Source: Desulfobacteraceae bacterium
GTDB lineage: Bacteria; Desulfobacterota; Desulfobacteria; Desulfobacterales; Desulfobacteraceae
Direction: 5' to 3'
Length of the DNA stretch: 64,000 nt
NCBI GenBank assembly: GCA_016744295.1
Contig: JADGEQ010000020.1
Location: forward strand, 1-64,000
The number at the start of each line of letters is the position of its first letter. Position 1 is the first letter of the stretch. Positions 1 to 7,891 of the stretch are shown here, piece after piece. A program made the translations under genes and the position numbers. A model generated the notes under the pieces. That model searched no databases. It saw only the letters and a list, made by a program, of their open reading frames with translations, and was not told the DNA's origin.

Positions 1-203
1 TGATGATAGTTTTTTGGTTGCACAAATATTCTATCTGCTTGATCCATCAAGCACAACGGGGTTTTTTATTTTTTTTGATGGTGGATTGGGGTTTTGATTC
101 CCAATACAATTATAGTAATTTTGTTTATCATATGAATATTGTGGTGATGAGTTGTTTGTGGTGGGTTCTGATGGGAGAAAACAGGGTGGAAAAGAATATT
201 TCC

Positions 204-232
204 TTGACATTTTTGGCTCTGGTTTGTAGCAA
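204..232 (+). promoter_or_regulatory. Candidate sigma70 promoter of cbiK leader
   Basis: A perfect -35 box TTGACA lies at 204-209. A 17-base spacer and a weak -10 (TAGCAA, 227-232) follow, just upstream of the cobalamin riboswitch. The position suits a promoter for the riboswitch-cbiK transcript. The -10 matches the consensus at only about half its positions, so this is a suggestion. Upstream bases 1-200 hold no gene I can support. They contain a ccatcaa/ttgatgg inverted pair around 45-83 that could be the terminator of a gene left of the window. Confidence 0.4.
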
Positions 233-249
233 GACACAATAAATTTTTA

Positions 250-400
250 CCTGGTGCCTAACCGCTTAATAGGGAATTCCGTTAAAATCGGAAACGGGCC
301 CACCGCTGTATTCGGGGACAATTGTTGCAGTATGCCACTGTTTTTTAAACGGGAAGGCGCAGCATGAGGATGATCCGTAAGTCAGAAGACCTGCCTGGTA
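250..400 (+). promoter_or_regulatory. Cobalamin riboswitch upstream of cbiK
   Basis: An adenosylcobalamin-type (RF00174-like) aptamer. It has the ordered hallmarks ctGGTGCC at 251-258, AGGGAA near 271, a gttAAAATcgg segment, the GGGCCCACCGCTGT core around 296-308, and the closing GTCAGAAGACCTGCCT at 381-396. Between the aptamer and cbiK there are two possible expression-platform hairpins: tctgga...tccaga near 440-470, and GGTCTGG/CCAGACC at 481-506. The second ends about ten bases before the cbiK ribosome binding site, so translational or transcriptional control are both possible. It should turn off cobalt chelatase when cobalamin is plentiful. Confidence 0.93.
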
Positions 401-526
401 AGCGTTCGCATTTTTTGGACAAGATGTGGATAGGTATATATCTGGAAGAAGAAAGGGATATTCCAGATCAATTTTGAATTGGTCTGGGATTTTTATTTTC
501 CAGACCGTGAAAGAATGGAGAGTGTT

Positions 527-1513
527 ATGAAGTTAAAGACATTTTTTTTCGCGGTTGCCATGATGTTAGTATTTGCCAGCACAAATAGTTATGCCAGCGG
601 CGATTATCACGTTGAACACAAAAGTGCGGTTGTTCTTGCGATGTTTGGAACAACAGTCGAGCCTGCCTTACAGAGTCTTCTCAATATCCGGACTAAAATT
701 GAGAAGAAGTTTTCAAACACAGAAGTGCGTGTTGCATTTACCTCAAATATCATCCGTAAAAAATGGCAGCACAGGGCTGAAGATCCTGGATATATCAAGG
801 CCCACCCGGAAATCCCAAAAGATATTCTTCATGTTAAAACCCTGCTGGCGACCATAGCGGATCTACAGAATGACGGTTATGATAATATCGTTATTCAGCC
901 GACCCATATTTCCATGGGGGAAGAATTCCTTGATCTGCATACCTATGTTAATGCGCTGATGAACATGGGAACCTTTAAGAAACCAAAGTACAAACCATTT
1001 CAGAAAGTTGCCCTTGGCAGGCCTGCTATGGGTACCTATGGTATGAATTTCCCTTATGTTGAGGATATTGCCACACTGGCAGAAGCCATGGCCCCTGATG
1101 CGAAATTTGCAGCCAAGGAAAAGGCCGGTATTGTCTACATGGGACACGGGAATGACTATTTTCCCGGAGGCGCTTATCTTGAATTTGCAGCTGAAATGCG
1201 GAAAACCTATCCAGATGTTGTGACAACCATTGGCACTGTGGAAGGATATCCCGGTGTTGAAGATGTCATGGAATCCTTAAGGCTGTACGGCGTAAAAAAA
1301 GTGGTTCTCAAGCCTTTTATGGTTGTTGCAGGTGATCATGCAATGAATGATATGGCCAGTGACGAAGAAGATTCCTGGAAAACAATTCTTGAGAAAAACG
1401 GGTTTGAGGTGGTGATTGTAACCACGGGCCTTGGCGAAAACGATGACTTTGCCAAGATCTATGCAAATCATGCCGTCGATGCTGCGAAAGAGGCTGGTAT
1501 AGAACTCAAATAA
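527..1513 (+). CDS. cbiK: Periplasmic sirohydrochlorin cobaltochelatase CbiK
   Basis: Inserts cobalt into sirohydrochlorin, the committing step of the anaerobic cobalamin route. The 328-residue product fits the CbiK (class II chelatase) family. Residues 1-24 form a signal peptide (lysines, hydrophobic core, then SYAS before GDYH), so the enzyme is probably periplasmic, as known for CbiKP of Desulfovibrio. Candidate metal and porphyrin histidines are His127 (QPTHISMGEE), His207 (MGHGND) and His271 (AGDHAMNDM). I chose the ATG at 527 because GGAG lies 6-7 bases upstream and the signal peptide starts there; a TTG at 479 in the same frame would bury the signal peptide. It is transcribed alone behind a cobalamin riboswitch and followed by a strong terminator. 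Confidence 0.92.
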   Translation: MKLKTFFFAVAMMLVFASTNSYASGDYHVEHKSAVVLAMFGTTVEPALQSLLNIRTKIEKKFSNTEVRVAFTSNIIRKKWQHRAEDPGYIKAHPEIPKDILHVKTLLATIADLQNDGYDNIVIQPTHISMGEEFLDLHTYVNALMNMGTFKKPKYKPFQKVALGRPAMGTYGMNFPYVEDIATLAEAMAPDAKFAAKEKAGIVYMGHGNDYFPGGAYLEFAAEMRKTYPDVVTTIGTVEGYPGVEDVMESLRLYGVKKVVLKPFMVVAGDHAMNDMASDEEDSWKTILEKNGFEVVIVTTGLGENDDFAKIYANHAVDAAKEAGIELK

Positions 1514-1520
1514 ACCTTTT

Positions 1521-1565
1521 CCTGAAGGGGGGGGGCAATGCCCCCCCCCCCCCCCTTTAAAAAAA
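1521..1565 (+). terminator. Rho-independent terminator with poly-G/poly-C stem
   Basis: Nine G (1527-1535), a CAATG loop, then fifteen C (1541-1555), followed by tttaaaaaaat. The stem is purely G:C and sits 7 bases after the cbiK stop. Long mononucleotide runs on both arms are unusual and their exact lengths may be sequencing-sensitive. Confidence 0.75.
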
Positions 1566-1592
1566 TCTGCCAGTCAAGCCAGGGGTCCTTAG

Positions 1593-2117
1593 TTAGAACT
1601 CAATTCCCTTTTGCGCCAGAATACCCTGCTCTTTAAAGGGGTGCTTTATCTCCAGCATTTCCGTTACTAGATCTGCTGCTGAAATGATCGAATGGGGTGC
1701 TGATCTGCCTGTAACCGCTACATGGAGGCTGCCAGGTTTCTGGGCCAAAACCTCTAAAGCATCAGCCTGTTCAACCATTCCGTAGTTGAGCAAATATGTG
1801 AATTCATCTAAAATCACTAAATGGTATTTCCCGCTGAACATTGCCAATTGGGCATGTTCCCAGGCCTTCTGAGCCAATTTTCTGTCTTTTTCCATATCAT
1901 CTGATTTAAAGGTAAATCCTCTTCCCATTACGTGGAAATCAATTTCCGCATCAAATCGCTTTATTGCCTCAAGCTCTCCATATTTCCAGCTCCCTTTGAT
2001 GAACTGGATCACACAAACCCTAGGACCGTGTCCTGCACTGCGCATCGCCATACCCAAAGCAGCCGTGGTCTTTCCTTTACCGTCACCGGTGAATACCATC
2101 AACAAGCCTTTCTTCAT
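1593..2117 (-). CDS. cobO: Cob(I)yrinic acid a,c-diamide adenosyltransferase (first copy)
   Basis: Transfers the 5'-deoxyadenosyl group of ATP to the reduced cobalt of corrinoids (CobA/CobO/BtuR family, cytoplasmic). The 174-residue product has the N-terminal P-loop GDGKGKTTAALG, a Walker B-like VILDEFTY and the late TGR..P motif typical of the family, ending in a C-terminal KGIEF. I chose the ATG at 2117, giving MKKGLLMVFTG; further in-frame starts at 2147 and 2231 would add a basic extension the family normally lacks. The gene stands alone on the - strand. Its leader is a cobalamin riboswitch, so it is regulated separately from the second cobO at 13640. Confidence 0.9.
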   Translation of the reverse strand: MKKGLLMVFTGDGKGKTTAALGMAMRSAGHGPRVCVIQFIKGSWKYGELEAIKRFDAEIDFHVMGRGFTFKSDDMEKDRKLAQKAWEHAQLAMFSGKYHLVILDEFTYLLNYGMVEQADALEVLAQKPGSLHVAVTGRSAPHSIISAADLVTEMLEIKHPFKEQGILAQKGIEF

Positions 2118-2267
2118 AAGGGAATTTTTCCTTTTTCTCCTAAACATTATTAGATATGCCGGGAACAAAATAAAAAAGCCCCGGCTCGATATCTCAATCG
2201 ATCCAGGGCATCCCTTTTTTTCCAAGATCATTTCTCTACACCTGTTTTCCGCGCAGGGCAGTTCATT

Positions 2268-2430
2268 CCTCCAGGCAGGTCTTCTGACTTTTGGATCTTC
2301 CTAATGACTGCACCTTCCCGTCTATATCTTCCAGACAGTGGTTCTTTGCAGCGTTCGTCCCCAAATACAGCGGCGGGCCCGTTCCGGATTCTAACCGGAT
2401 TCTCTGTTTGGCCAAAATATTGGCACCTGA
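2268..2430 (-). promoter_or_regulatory. Cobalamin riboswitch upstream of cobO (- strand)
   Basis: Read on the - strand this shows GGTGCCAATATT near 2427, AGAGAATCCGG with AGAATCCGGAACGGGCCCGCCGCTGT across about 2405-2365, and the closing AGTCAGAAGACCTGCCT at about 2290-2274. The aptamer is complete. It ends about 150 bases before the cobO start at 2117. The gap 2118-2572 is otherwise non-coding leader. Confidence 0.92.
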
Positions 2431-2572
2431 AGTAAGTTTAGCTATAGAAAAGCAGCGTATAAAAAGCAAGTGGATTTTTATCTTAGTCGCATCATATGCA
2501 AACTGTTTCCCCTGAATGTTTTTTTTGTTACTTGCTTATAGAAGATGGTCTGTTTACGAAAAATATATTCCT

Positions 2573-2860
2573 TTACAAATGAATGATTTCCATTTGTATG
2601 TCTGTGATTTGTGCAAGACCAATATCATCGGCCAAATTAAACACTTTGTCTATTTTTGAATTCACCATCCTTGAATCATTGCCGATGATTGAAAATCCGA
2701 TTTGAGCCCACAAATGGCTGTCATTATAGTCTATTTCCGCAATGGAGATGTTGAACTTGATTTTAATGCGGTTGATAATGGATTTAAGGATGCTGCGTTT
2801 TTCCTTCAAAGAATTGACACCAAAGAGTCTAAATTTTATTTTGCCGGTTCCTACCACCAT
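2573..2860 (-). CDS. DUF503 (YlxP-like) family protein
   Basis: A 95-residue protein that matches the DUF503/YlxP family pattern: an N-terminal basic strand (VVGTGKIKFRLFG), the NSLKEKRSILKSIINRIK helix, and a ferredoxin-like two-layer fold ending in the acidic MEIIHL. Members are small cytoplasmic proteins of unsettled function, sometimes encoded beside ribosome-maturation genes. The ATG at 2860 is preceded by AGGGA on the coding strand. It lies upstream of the cobO riboswitch on the same strand and may be read into it, but the roughly 140-base gap suggests a separate unit. Confidence 0.7.
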   Translation of the reverse strand: MVVGTGKIKFRLFGVNSLKEKRSILKSIINRIKIKFNISIAEIDYNDSHLWAQIGFSIIGNDSRMVNSKIDKVFNLADDIGLAQITDIQMEIIHL

Positions 2861-2980
2861 GGATATTTCCCTGGTTGTGGTTAATAATGCCGATCACCAA
2901 GAGCAGTATGTTTTCACAAGATAAATGATATGATAAATGAAAGGGTTTAAATTTTCAATTCAAATATACAAGCCAAAGTT

Positions 2981-3011
2981 AGGGCGGGTGAAAACTTTTT
3001 TCACCTGCCCT
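2981..3011. repeat. Strong inverted repeat in the DUF503-fetA intergenic region
   Basis: Arms of 14 bases, AGGGCGGGTGAAAA (2981-2994) and TTTTCACCTGCCCT (2998-3011), pair fully with one G:U and a 3-base loop. No long T-run follows on either strand, so it is not a classical terminator. The rest of 2861-3180 holds no gene I can support. Confidence 0.6.
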
Positions 3012-3180
3012 GTGAACTTCCCCGCTCACGTCCTAATAATAGGGGCTATCTATACACAGCCCAGCGAAGGGCTCAAGGACTTAGGAGTTGGCCGGATGAT
3101 TGTCCATGGCAATTTTTTATTTGACAGATGGGAGGATAATCCTGAATATAGAGCTGACGTTATATTAAAAAGGAAATTTG

Positions 3181-3792
3181 ATGATCTCATTTAAATCTGT
3201 CTGCCATGATATGGGTAACACCCGAATTTTTTCAGACCTGAATCTTCGTGTAAATAAAAATGAAAAGGTTTTAATCCTTGGCAAATCCGGTTTGGGCAAG
3301 ACAAGTCTGTTCCGGCTGATCCTTGGTTTTGAACAGCCCGGGTCAGGGCAAATCTTGTTTGACGGGTTAAATATAGACAAAAACAATATACACCAGATCC
3401 GCCAGCAGATATTTTATTTGAGCCAGGATATCGACCTGAAGAATGATGTTATTATCCGACTGCTGACAGATATTTGGGAATTCAATTTTTCCCGGGAACT
3501 ATCCTTGAAACTGATAAACCCTCTCTTAGATTTTCTTGAGCTTGCTCCCAATATTCTCCAGAAGAGGACAAAGGATCTGTCCGGGGGAGAACGCCAGCGG
3601 ATCGGACTTATGGTCGGTTTTTTGCTGGACCGGCCGGTATGGCTTTTGGATGAACCCACATCAGCCCTGGATGATGCCATGAAGAAAAAGATCGCCAATC
3701 GTATTTTATCTCTGGACAAAACCTGTGTCATAATTTCACATGACCATGGCTGGCAGGACAATCCAAATATTCTAATTAAAAGGTGGTCTTAA
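3181..3792 (+). CDS. fetA: ABC transporter ATP-binding protein, FetA (YbbL)-like
   Basis: ATPase subunit of a FetAB-type metal exporter. The 203-residue product has Walker A GKSGLGKTS near residue 36, a Q-loop (YLSQDID), the signature LSGGERQRIG, Walker B VWLLDEPTSALD and the H-loop ISHDHG, all in order. It is short, as is usual for this subfamily. The ATG at 3181 follows AAAAAGGAAATTTG, a good ribosome binding site; a TTG directly before it is also in frame. The partner permease starts 2 bases after its stop, so the two are certainly co-transcribed. In E. coli FetAB exports iron and eases oxidative stress; the actual substrate here is unknown. Confidence 0.8.
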   Translation: MISFKSVCHDMGNTRIFSDLNLRVNKNEKVLILGKSGLGKTSLFRLILGFEQPGSGQILFDGLNIDKNNIHQIRQQIFYLSQDIDLKNDVIIRLLTDIWEFNFSRELSLKLINPLLDFLELAPNILQKRTKDLSGGERQRIGLMVGFLLDRPVWLLDEPTSALDDAMKKKIANRILSLDKTCVIISHDHGWQDNPNILIKRWS

Positions 3793-3793
3793 T

Positions 3794-4591
3794 ATGGGTG
3801 CCCAGGACCTGAGTGTTTTTTCCCTTGCCTCATTATTGATATTTCTTTTTCCCATCCTTTATATAAGCCGTTATTTGAAACTTGGAATAAACAAAGAAAT
3901 CCTGGTGGGTGTTGTGAGAATGTGTTTGCAACTGGGTTTTGTGGGGCTGTATCTTGGATATTTATTCAAATTTGATTCGCCCTGGCTCAATGGGGTTTAT
4001 CTGCTGGTCATGATCTCCATTGCCTGTTATTCCATATTGAAATCCAGTAATCTTAAGTTTCGCATGTTTTTTAAACCCCTGTTTTTTTCCCTTTTGATCC
4101 CCTTTTCCATTGTTTTGCTTTTTTTCAATGGGGTAGTGGTTCATATTGACAACCTGTTCGAAGCGAAATATCTAATTCCCGTGGGGGGGATGCTACTGGG
4201 AAACTGTCTGAGAAGCATCATCATCGGACTTACCAATTTTTATTCCGGTTTGAAGAAAAACGAAAGGGAATACCTTTATTCACTGACCCTTTACAACAAT
4301 CGAACCCAGGCCTTAAAGCCCTGGTTCAAAGAAAGTCTTGTTGCAGCAATCAATCCGACATTGGCCTCCATGGCTACCATTGGCCTAGTGTCCCTGCCCG
4401 GAATGATGACCGGTCAGATTCTGGGGGGGTCTGTTCCTCTTGTGGCCATCAAGTATCAGATTGCGATCATGGGGTGCATCTTTTACACCGAATACTTCAG
4501 CGTTATCTTATCAATTCTTTTTTCATTGAAAACCGGGTTTAATTCATTCGATGTGATGAGGCCGAATATTTTTCGAAATGATCGAAATTAA
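3794..4591 (+). CDS. fetB: FetB (YbbM, UPF0014) family permease
   Basis: Membrane partner of the preceding ATPase. The 265-residue product has about seven hydrophobic segments. It carries family-typical stretches: VRMCLQLGFVGLYLG, VGGMLLGNCLRSIIIGL, then ALKPWFKESLVAAINPTLASM and VSLPGMMTGQILGG. These match UPF0014 proteins such as YbbM/FetB. AGGTGG lies just before the ATG at 3794. The pair sits between two cobalamin riboswitches but has none directly in front of it. A link to cobalt or iron balance is plausible from position only. Confidence 0.8.
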   Translation: MGAQDLSVFSLASLLIFLFPILYISRYLKLGINKEILVGVVRMCLQLGFVGLYLGYLFKFDSPWLNGVYLLVMISIACYSILKSSNLKFRMFFKPLFFSLLIPFSIVLLFFNGVVVHIDNLFEAKYLIPVGGMLLGNCLRSIIIGLTNFYSGLKKNEREYLYSLTLYNNRTQALKPWFKESLVAAINPTLASMATIGLVSLPGMMTGQILGGSVPLVAIKYQIAIMGCIFYTEYFSVILSILFSLKTGFNSFDVMRPNIFRNDRN

Positions 4592-4679
4592 GACCTCCAT
4601 TATATGAACCTTTTCACGGGTGCGACCCTGGTCTTTTCGCTTGACACCCTTAGGGGAAAGGGTTATTTTGACCGAATAT

Positions 4680-4845
4680 TTCAGGTGCTGCCATGTGCAG
4701 TTAAAAGGGAATCCTGTGAAATCCAGGAACGGACCCGCCGCTGTGACCGGGGATGAACATCACTGCAACCACTGTTTAGCAATTTTTCAACGGGAAGGGG
4801 TGACAAGTAAGCTGATCCGGAAGCCAGAAAACCTGCCTGAAGGCT
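4680..4845 (+). promoter_or_regulatory. Cobalamin riboswitch upstream of the btu/cbi operon
   Basis: Complete aptamer: CAGGTGCTG at 4682-4690, AAAAGGGAATCCTGTGAAATC, the GGACCCGCCGCTGTGACC core around 4731-4748, and the closing GCCAGAAAACCTGCCTGAAG at 4823-4842. About 180 bases separate it from the first gene of the long corrinoid uptake and synthesis operon. The gap 4592-5022 is otherwise non-coding. Confidence 0.93.
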
Positions 4846-5022
4846 TGACCGTTTTTCCCGCGAGGACTTGGGTTGGTCAGCACAATGTGGATAAATTCGG
4901 TTCCCATATCAGAAAGATTCTGGTATGGGTTTTTTTCTGTTGGGGTTTCCCAGGGGGGAAGGCAGGGCAAAAAGGGACAGACAATTATTCTGTTTCACGT
5001 GGAACAGAAGACAGCCAAGGGT

Positions 5023-6114
5023 ATGGATCATCCAGTGGGAAAAGATATTTTAATCAAGCCGGAGAATAAATCGAGGTTGAAGCAGGTACTGTCATTTAAC
5101 TATGTAATCCTATTGTTTTGTCTTGTTCTTGCCGGAATGATAATGCTATCCCTTTCCATGGGGTTTATCGCCATTCCCATGGAAGAAATCGCCGGTGTTC
5201 TGATGGGGAAATTTCTCGGAACAATTGATATGACGATACCGGCAAAAGAAACCTTTGCTACCATTATTTTTGATGTTAGGCTCCCCAGGATTCTCACCTG
5301 CGCCACTGTTGGGGCAGCCCTTTCCATATCTGGGGTTTTGTTCCAGGGAATATTGCTCAACCCCCTTGCCGACCCATACACTCTGGGAGTTTCGGCAGGA
5401 GCTGCCTTTGGGGCAAGCATTGCGATTCTGCTGAATCTGGGTGCCACCTTTGTGTCTATCCCTGTATTTGCCTTTGTGGGGGCCTGCGCCACTCTGTTTT
5501 TTGTTGTTTTTTTATCCTATTCCTCCTCCTCCAAGGGGGCAGGGACAGGGCTATCTTCCAATAATCTGATTTTGTCCGGTATCATTGTTGCTGCAATCCT
5601 TTCTGCCGGTATCAGCTTTTTAAAATTTATAGCCAATGAACAGGTCTCGGTGATTATATTCTGGCTTATGGGCAGTTTTGCTTCAAAGACCTGGGATAAT
5701 TTCTGGGTCATTTTTATTTTTCTTGTTGTTGGATTTTTCATTGCCATTTATTATGCCAGGGATTTGAATCTTATCTCCCTGGGGGACAGGGCTGCCGCAA
5801 GTCTTGGGGTGGATATCAAGAAAGTCACACTTTTGCTGTTGGTCACCGGTTCCATGCTGGCGGCAATCTGTGTATCCGTCTCCGGTATTATTGGATTTGT
5901 CGGTCTTCTGGTTCCTCACATGGTTCGTTTTGTTACAGGGCCTGACAACAGAAAATTATTACCCGCTTCCATGGTGGTGGGTGCTTTTCTATTGCTGTTT
6001 GCCGACACCATCACCCGGGCTGTGCTGCCCCATGAAATTCCCATAGGTGTTCTCACTGCCCTCATTGGCGGGCCGGTGTTCTGCTGGATATTTAAAAGGA
6101 GCCGGTTGGCCTAA
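5023..6114 (+). CDS. btuC: Corrinoid ABC transporter permease, BtuC/FecCD family
   Basis: Inner-membrane channel of a type II importer. The 363-residue product has about nine to ten hydrophobic helices and the family landmarks RLPRILTCATVGAALSISG, LNPLADPYTLGVSAGAAFG, a long GLLVPHMVRFVTGPDNRKLLP loop that contacts the ATPase, and the C-terminal PHEIPIGVLTALIGGPVF. The ATG at 5023 is my choice because the coding signal begins there; AAGG is close to it and an exact start is uncertain. Its place directly behind a cobalamin riboswitch and ahead of cbi genes points to cobalamin or cobinamide rather than siderophore as substrate. BtuD follows after 3 bases. Confidence 0.86.
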   Translation: MDHPVGKDILIKPENKSRLKQVLSFNYVILLFCLVLAGMIMLSLSMGFIAIPMEEIAGVLMGKFLGTIDMTIPAKETFATIIFDVRLPRILTCATVGAALSISGVLFQGILLNPLADPYTLGVSAGAAFGASIAILLNLGATFVSIPVFAFVGACATLFFVVFLSYSSSSKGAGTGLSSNNLILSGIIVAAILSAGISFLKFIANEQVSVIIFWLMGSFASKTWDNFWVIFIFLVVGFFIAIYYARDLNLISLGDRAAASLGVDIKKVTLLLLVTGSMLAAICVSVSGIIGFVGLLVPHMVRFVTGPDNRKLLPASMVVGAFLLLFADTITRAVLPHEIPIGVLTALIGGPVFCWIFKRSRLA

Positions 6115-6117
6115 CCC

Positions 6118-6894
6118 ATGGAGATCAATATTCAAAATCTAAGTTTTTCCCATGGAGACACCCCCGTCATCAGTGACCTGTCCTGTGCGTTTTATCCGGG
6201 CAGGTTTTATGGGATCCTGGGACCCAATGGAAGCGGGAAAACAACGCTTCTGGATCTGATATCCGGTTTTTTGACCCCTGACAGGGGATCGGTTTTCCTG
6301 GACAAACGTAAAATTTCATCCCTGCCCCAGCAGCAGATTGCCCAATCCCTCTCCCTGGTGTCCCAAAATTATTATATCAATTTCCCGTTTTCAGTGGAGG
6401 AAGTGGTAATGATGGGAAGGCATCCTTACATTGACCGGTTTTCCCACCCCTCCACACTTGATGTGGACCGGGTTGCCCAGGTCATGGAGAAAACCGGGAT
6501 ATCCCATTTGAAACATCGGAAGGTTACCCAGTTGTCCGGTGGTGAAAAACAGCGGTGTATTTTTGCCAGGGCCCTGTGCCAGGACACCCCTGTGCTGCTT
6601 TTGGACGAGGCATTCTCAAATATGGATATTAAGCACACCCTCCATTTTTTGGGTATTGTTAAAGAAACGATGCAAAGGGCGCAGACAACCATTGTCTGTG
6701 TTCTCCATGATTTAAATCTTGCAGCCGCCTGGGCAGATGAAATCCTTTTTTTAAAGAAGGGGCGGATAGAGGCCAAGGGAAAAACCAGTGAAATAATGAC
6801 ACAAGAGAATATTGAACTTGTGTTTAATGTGAACTCAAAGGTTGAATTCAATGAATATGTCCAGGCAAACCAAGTCTATTTCAAGTCGATATAA
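6118..6894 (+). CDS. btuD: Corrinoid ABC transporter ATP-binding protein, BtuD-like
   Basis: Energises the BtuC-like permease. The 258-residue ATPase shows Walker A GPNGSGKTT near residue 36, a Q-loop LVSQNYYINFPF, VMMGRHPY typical of FecE/BtuD proteins, the signature LSGGEKQRCIFARAL, Walker B VLLLDEAFSNMD and the switch histidine VLHDLNLAAAWAD. It starts 3 bases after btuC. The substrate-binding protein gene follows at 6923. Substrate assignment rests on the upstream cobalamin riboswitch. Confidence 0.87.
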   Translation: MEINIQNLSFSHGDTPVISDLSCAFYPGRFYGILGPNGSGKTTLLDLISGFLTPDRGSVFLDKRKISSLPQQQIAQSLSLVSQNYYINFPFSVEEVVMMGRHPYIDRFSHPSTLDVDRVAQVMEKTGISHLKHRKVTQLSGGEKQRCIFARALCQDTPVLLLDEAFSNMDIKHTLHFLGIVKETMQRAQTTIVCVLHDLNLAAAWADEILFLKKGRIEAKGKTSEIMTQENIELVFNVNSKVEFNEYVQANQVYFKSI

Positions 6895-6922
6895 GGTAAT
6901 CCCATTCAGGCTGGGGCGACCC

Positions 6923-7891
6923 ATGGGCCTGTCCGTGGTGAGGGCCTGTAAATGGTTGACCCTGGTTTGTTGCTGGTTGGCATTTGGGCTTTTCTCCCAC
7001 TGCTTTGCAGCCGACATTGTTATGGATAGCCGGGGCCGCCAAATTGATGTTAATATTCCCTTTAAACGAATTATTTCCCTTTATGGCGCCCATACGGAAA
7101 ACCTTTTTTTTCTTGGCCTCGAAGACCAGATTATCGGTGTTTCCGTAAATGACACTTTTCCAGAACAGGTCCATGAAAAAAAGAAATTTTCCTTTCATGA
7201 TGATCCTGAAAAATTCATCGCTGCCCTGCCGGATCTGGTATTAATCCGCCCCATGATTGACAATGGATATCCCCAATTTGTCCAGCAGCTTGAAAAATAC
7301 GGCATTACAGTGGTTTCCCTGCAACCGGCCACAATTTTGGGTATGTATGAATATTGGCTAACCCTTGGTCGGCTGACCGGAAAAGAAATTCAGGCCCGGA
7401 AAATGGTTTCTGATTTTCAAGAAAAAACCGCTCGTATCCATACCCTGACCCAGCAGATAACCCGGAAAAAAAAGGTGTATTTCCAGTCCATTCACACCCG
7501 GATGAGAACCTTTACCCCCGGCGCCATGCCAATCTTTGCCCTGGAAACAGCAGGGGGGATAAATGTGGCTGCCGATGCCAGGGCATCCAGAAATACGAAC
7601 ATCGCCATTTATGGTAAGGAACAGATTTTGGCCAAGGCATCACAAATAGATGTTTTTCTGGCCCAGAAAGGAATTATGAATCCGATACACAAAGAGCAAA
7701 TTATCAATGAACCCGGATTTAAAATAATTAAGGCAATCAAAAACAAGCAGGTTTTTTTAATTGATGAAAATATTGTTTCCCGACCGGTTTTCCGTTTGTA
7801 TGCGGGTATTGTTACCATCGGGACGCTTCTCTATCCAGATGTTTTCAGTCAAATTAATATGAAAAGGATGAATGATGAAAAAAACAGGTAA
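6923..7891 (+). CDS. btuF: Corrinoid ABC transporter substrate-binding protein, BtuF-like
   Basis: Periplasmic binding protein of the importer. It has the cobalamin/Fe-siderophore binding fold (PF01497-like): IPFKRIISLYGAHTENLFFLG near residue 40, an interlobe helix region, then a second lobe ending in YAGIVTIGTLLYPD. From the ATG at 6923 (322 residues) the protein begins with a signal peptide (basic VVRACK, hydrophobic core, cut near CFA-ADIV). An in-frame ATG at 6851 would overlap btuD by 44 bases and bury the signal peptide. There is no lipobox, so it is probably soluble in the periplasm. Its end overlaps cbiL by 17 bases. Confidence 0.82.
   Translation: MGLSVVRACKWLTLVCCWLAFGLFSHCFAADIVMDSRGRQIDVNIPFKRIISLYGAHTENLFFLGLEDQIIGVSVNDTFPEQVHEKKKFSFHDDPEKFIAALPDLVLIRPMIDNGYPQFVQQLEKYGITVVSLQPATILGMYEYWLTLGRLTGKEIQARKMVSDFQEKTARIHTLTQQITRKKKVYFQSIHTRMRTFTPGAMPIFALETAGGINVAADARASRNTNIAIYGKEQILAKASQIDVFLAQKGIMNPIHKEQIINEPGFKIIKAIKNKQVFLIDENIVSRPVFRLYAGIVTIGTLLYPDVFSQINMKRMNDEKNR

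Noticed and set aside
3..242. 79-codon frame at the left edge
   Set aside because: Low-complexity product with no ribosome binding site, running over a hairpin and the putative cbiK promoter.
479..526. Upstream TTG start for cbiK
   Set aside because: It would bury the signal peptide and has no ribosome binding site; the ATG at 527 has GGAG.
1527..1555. Poly-G/poly-C tract as an assembly gap filler
   Set aside because: It is positioned exactly as a terminator stem with a loop and downstream A/T tract, so I list it as a terminator, with length caution.
2937..3194. 85-codon frame before the FetA gene
   Set aside because: It contains a perfect 14-pair hairpin, overlaps the fetA start and has no recognisable motif.
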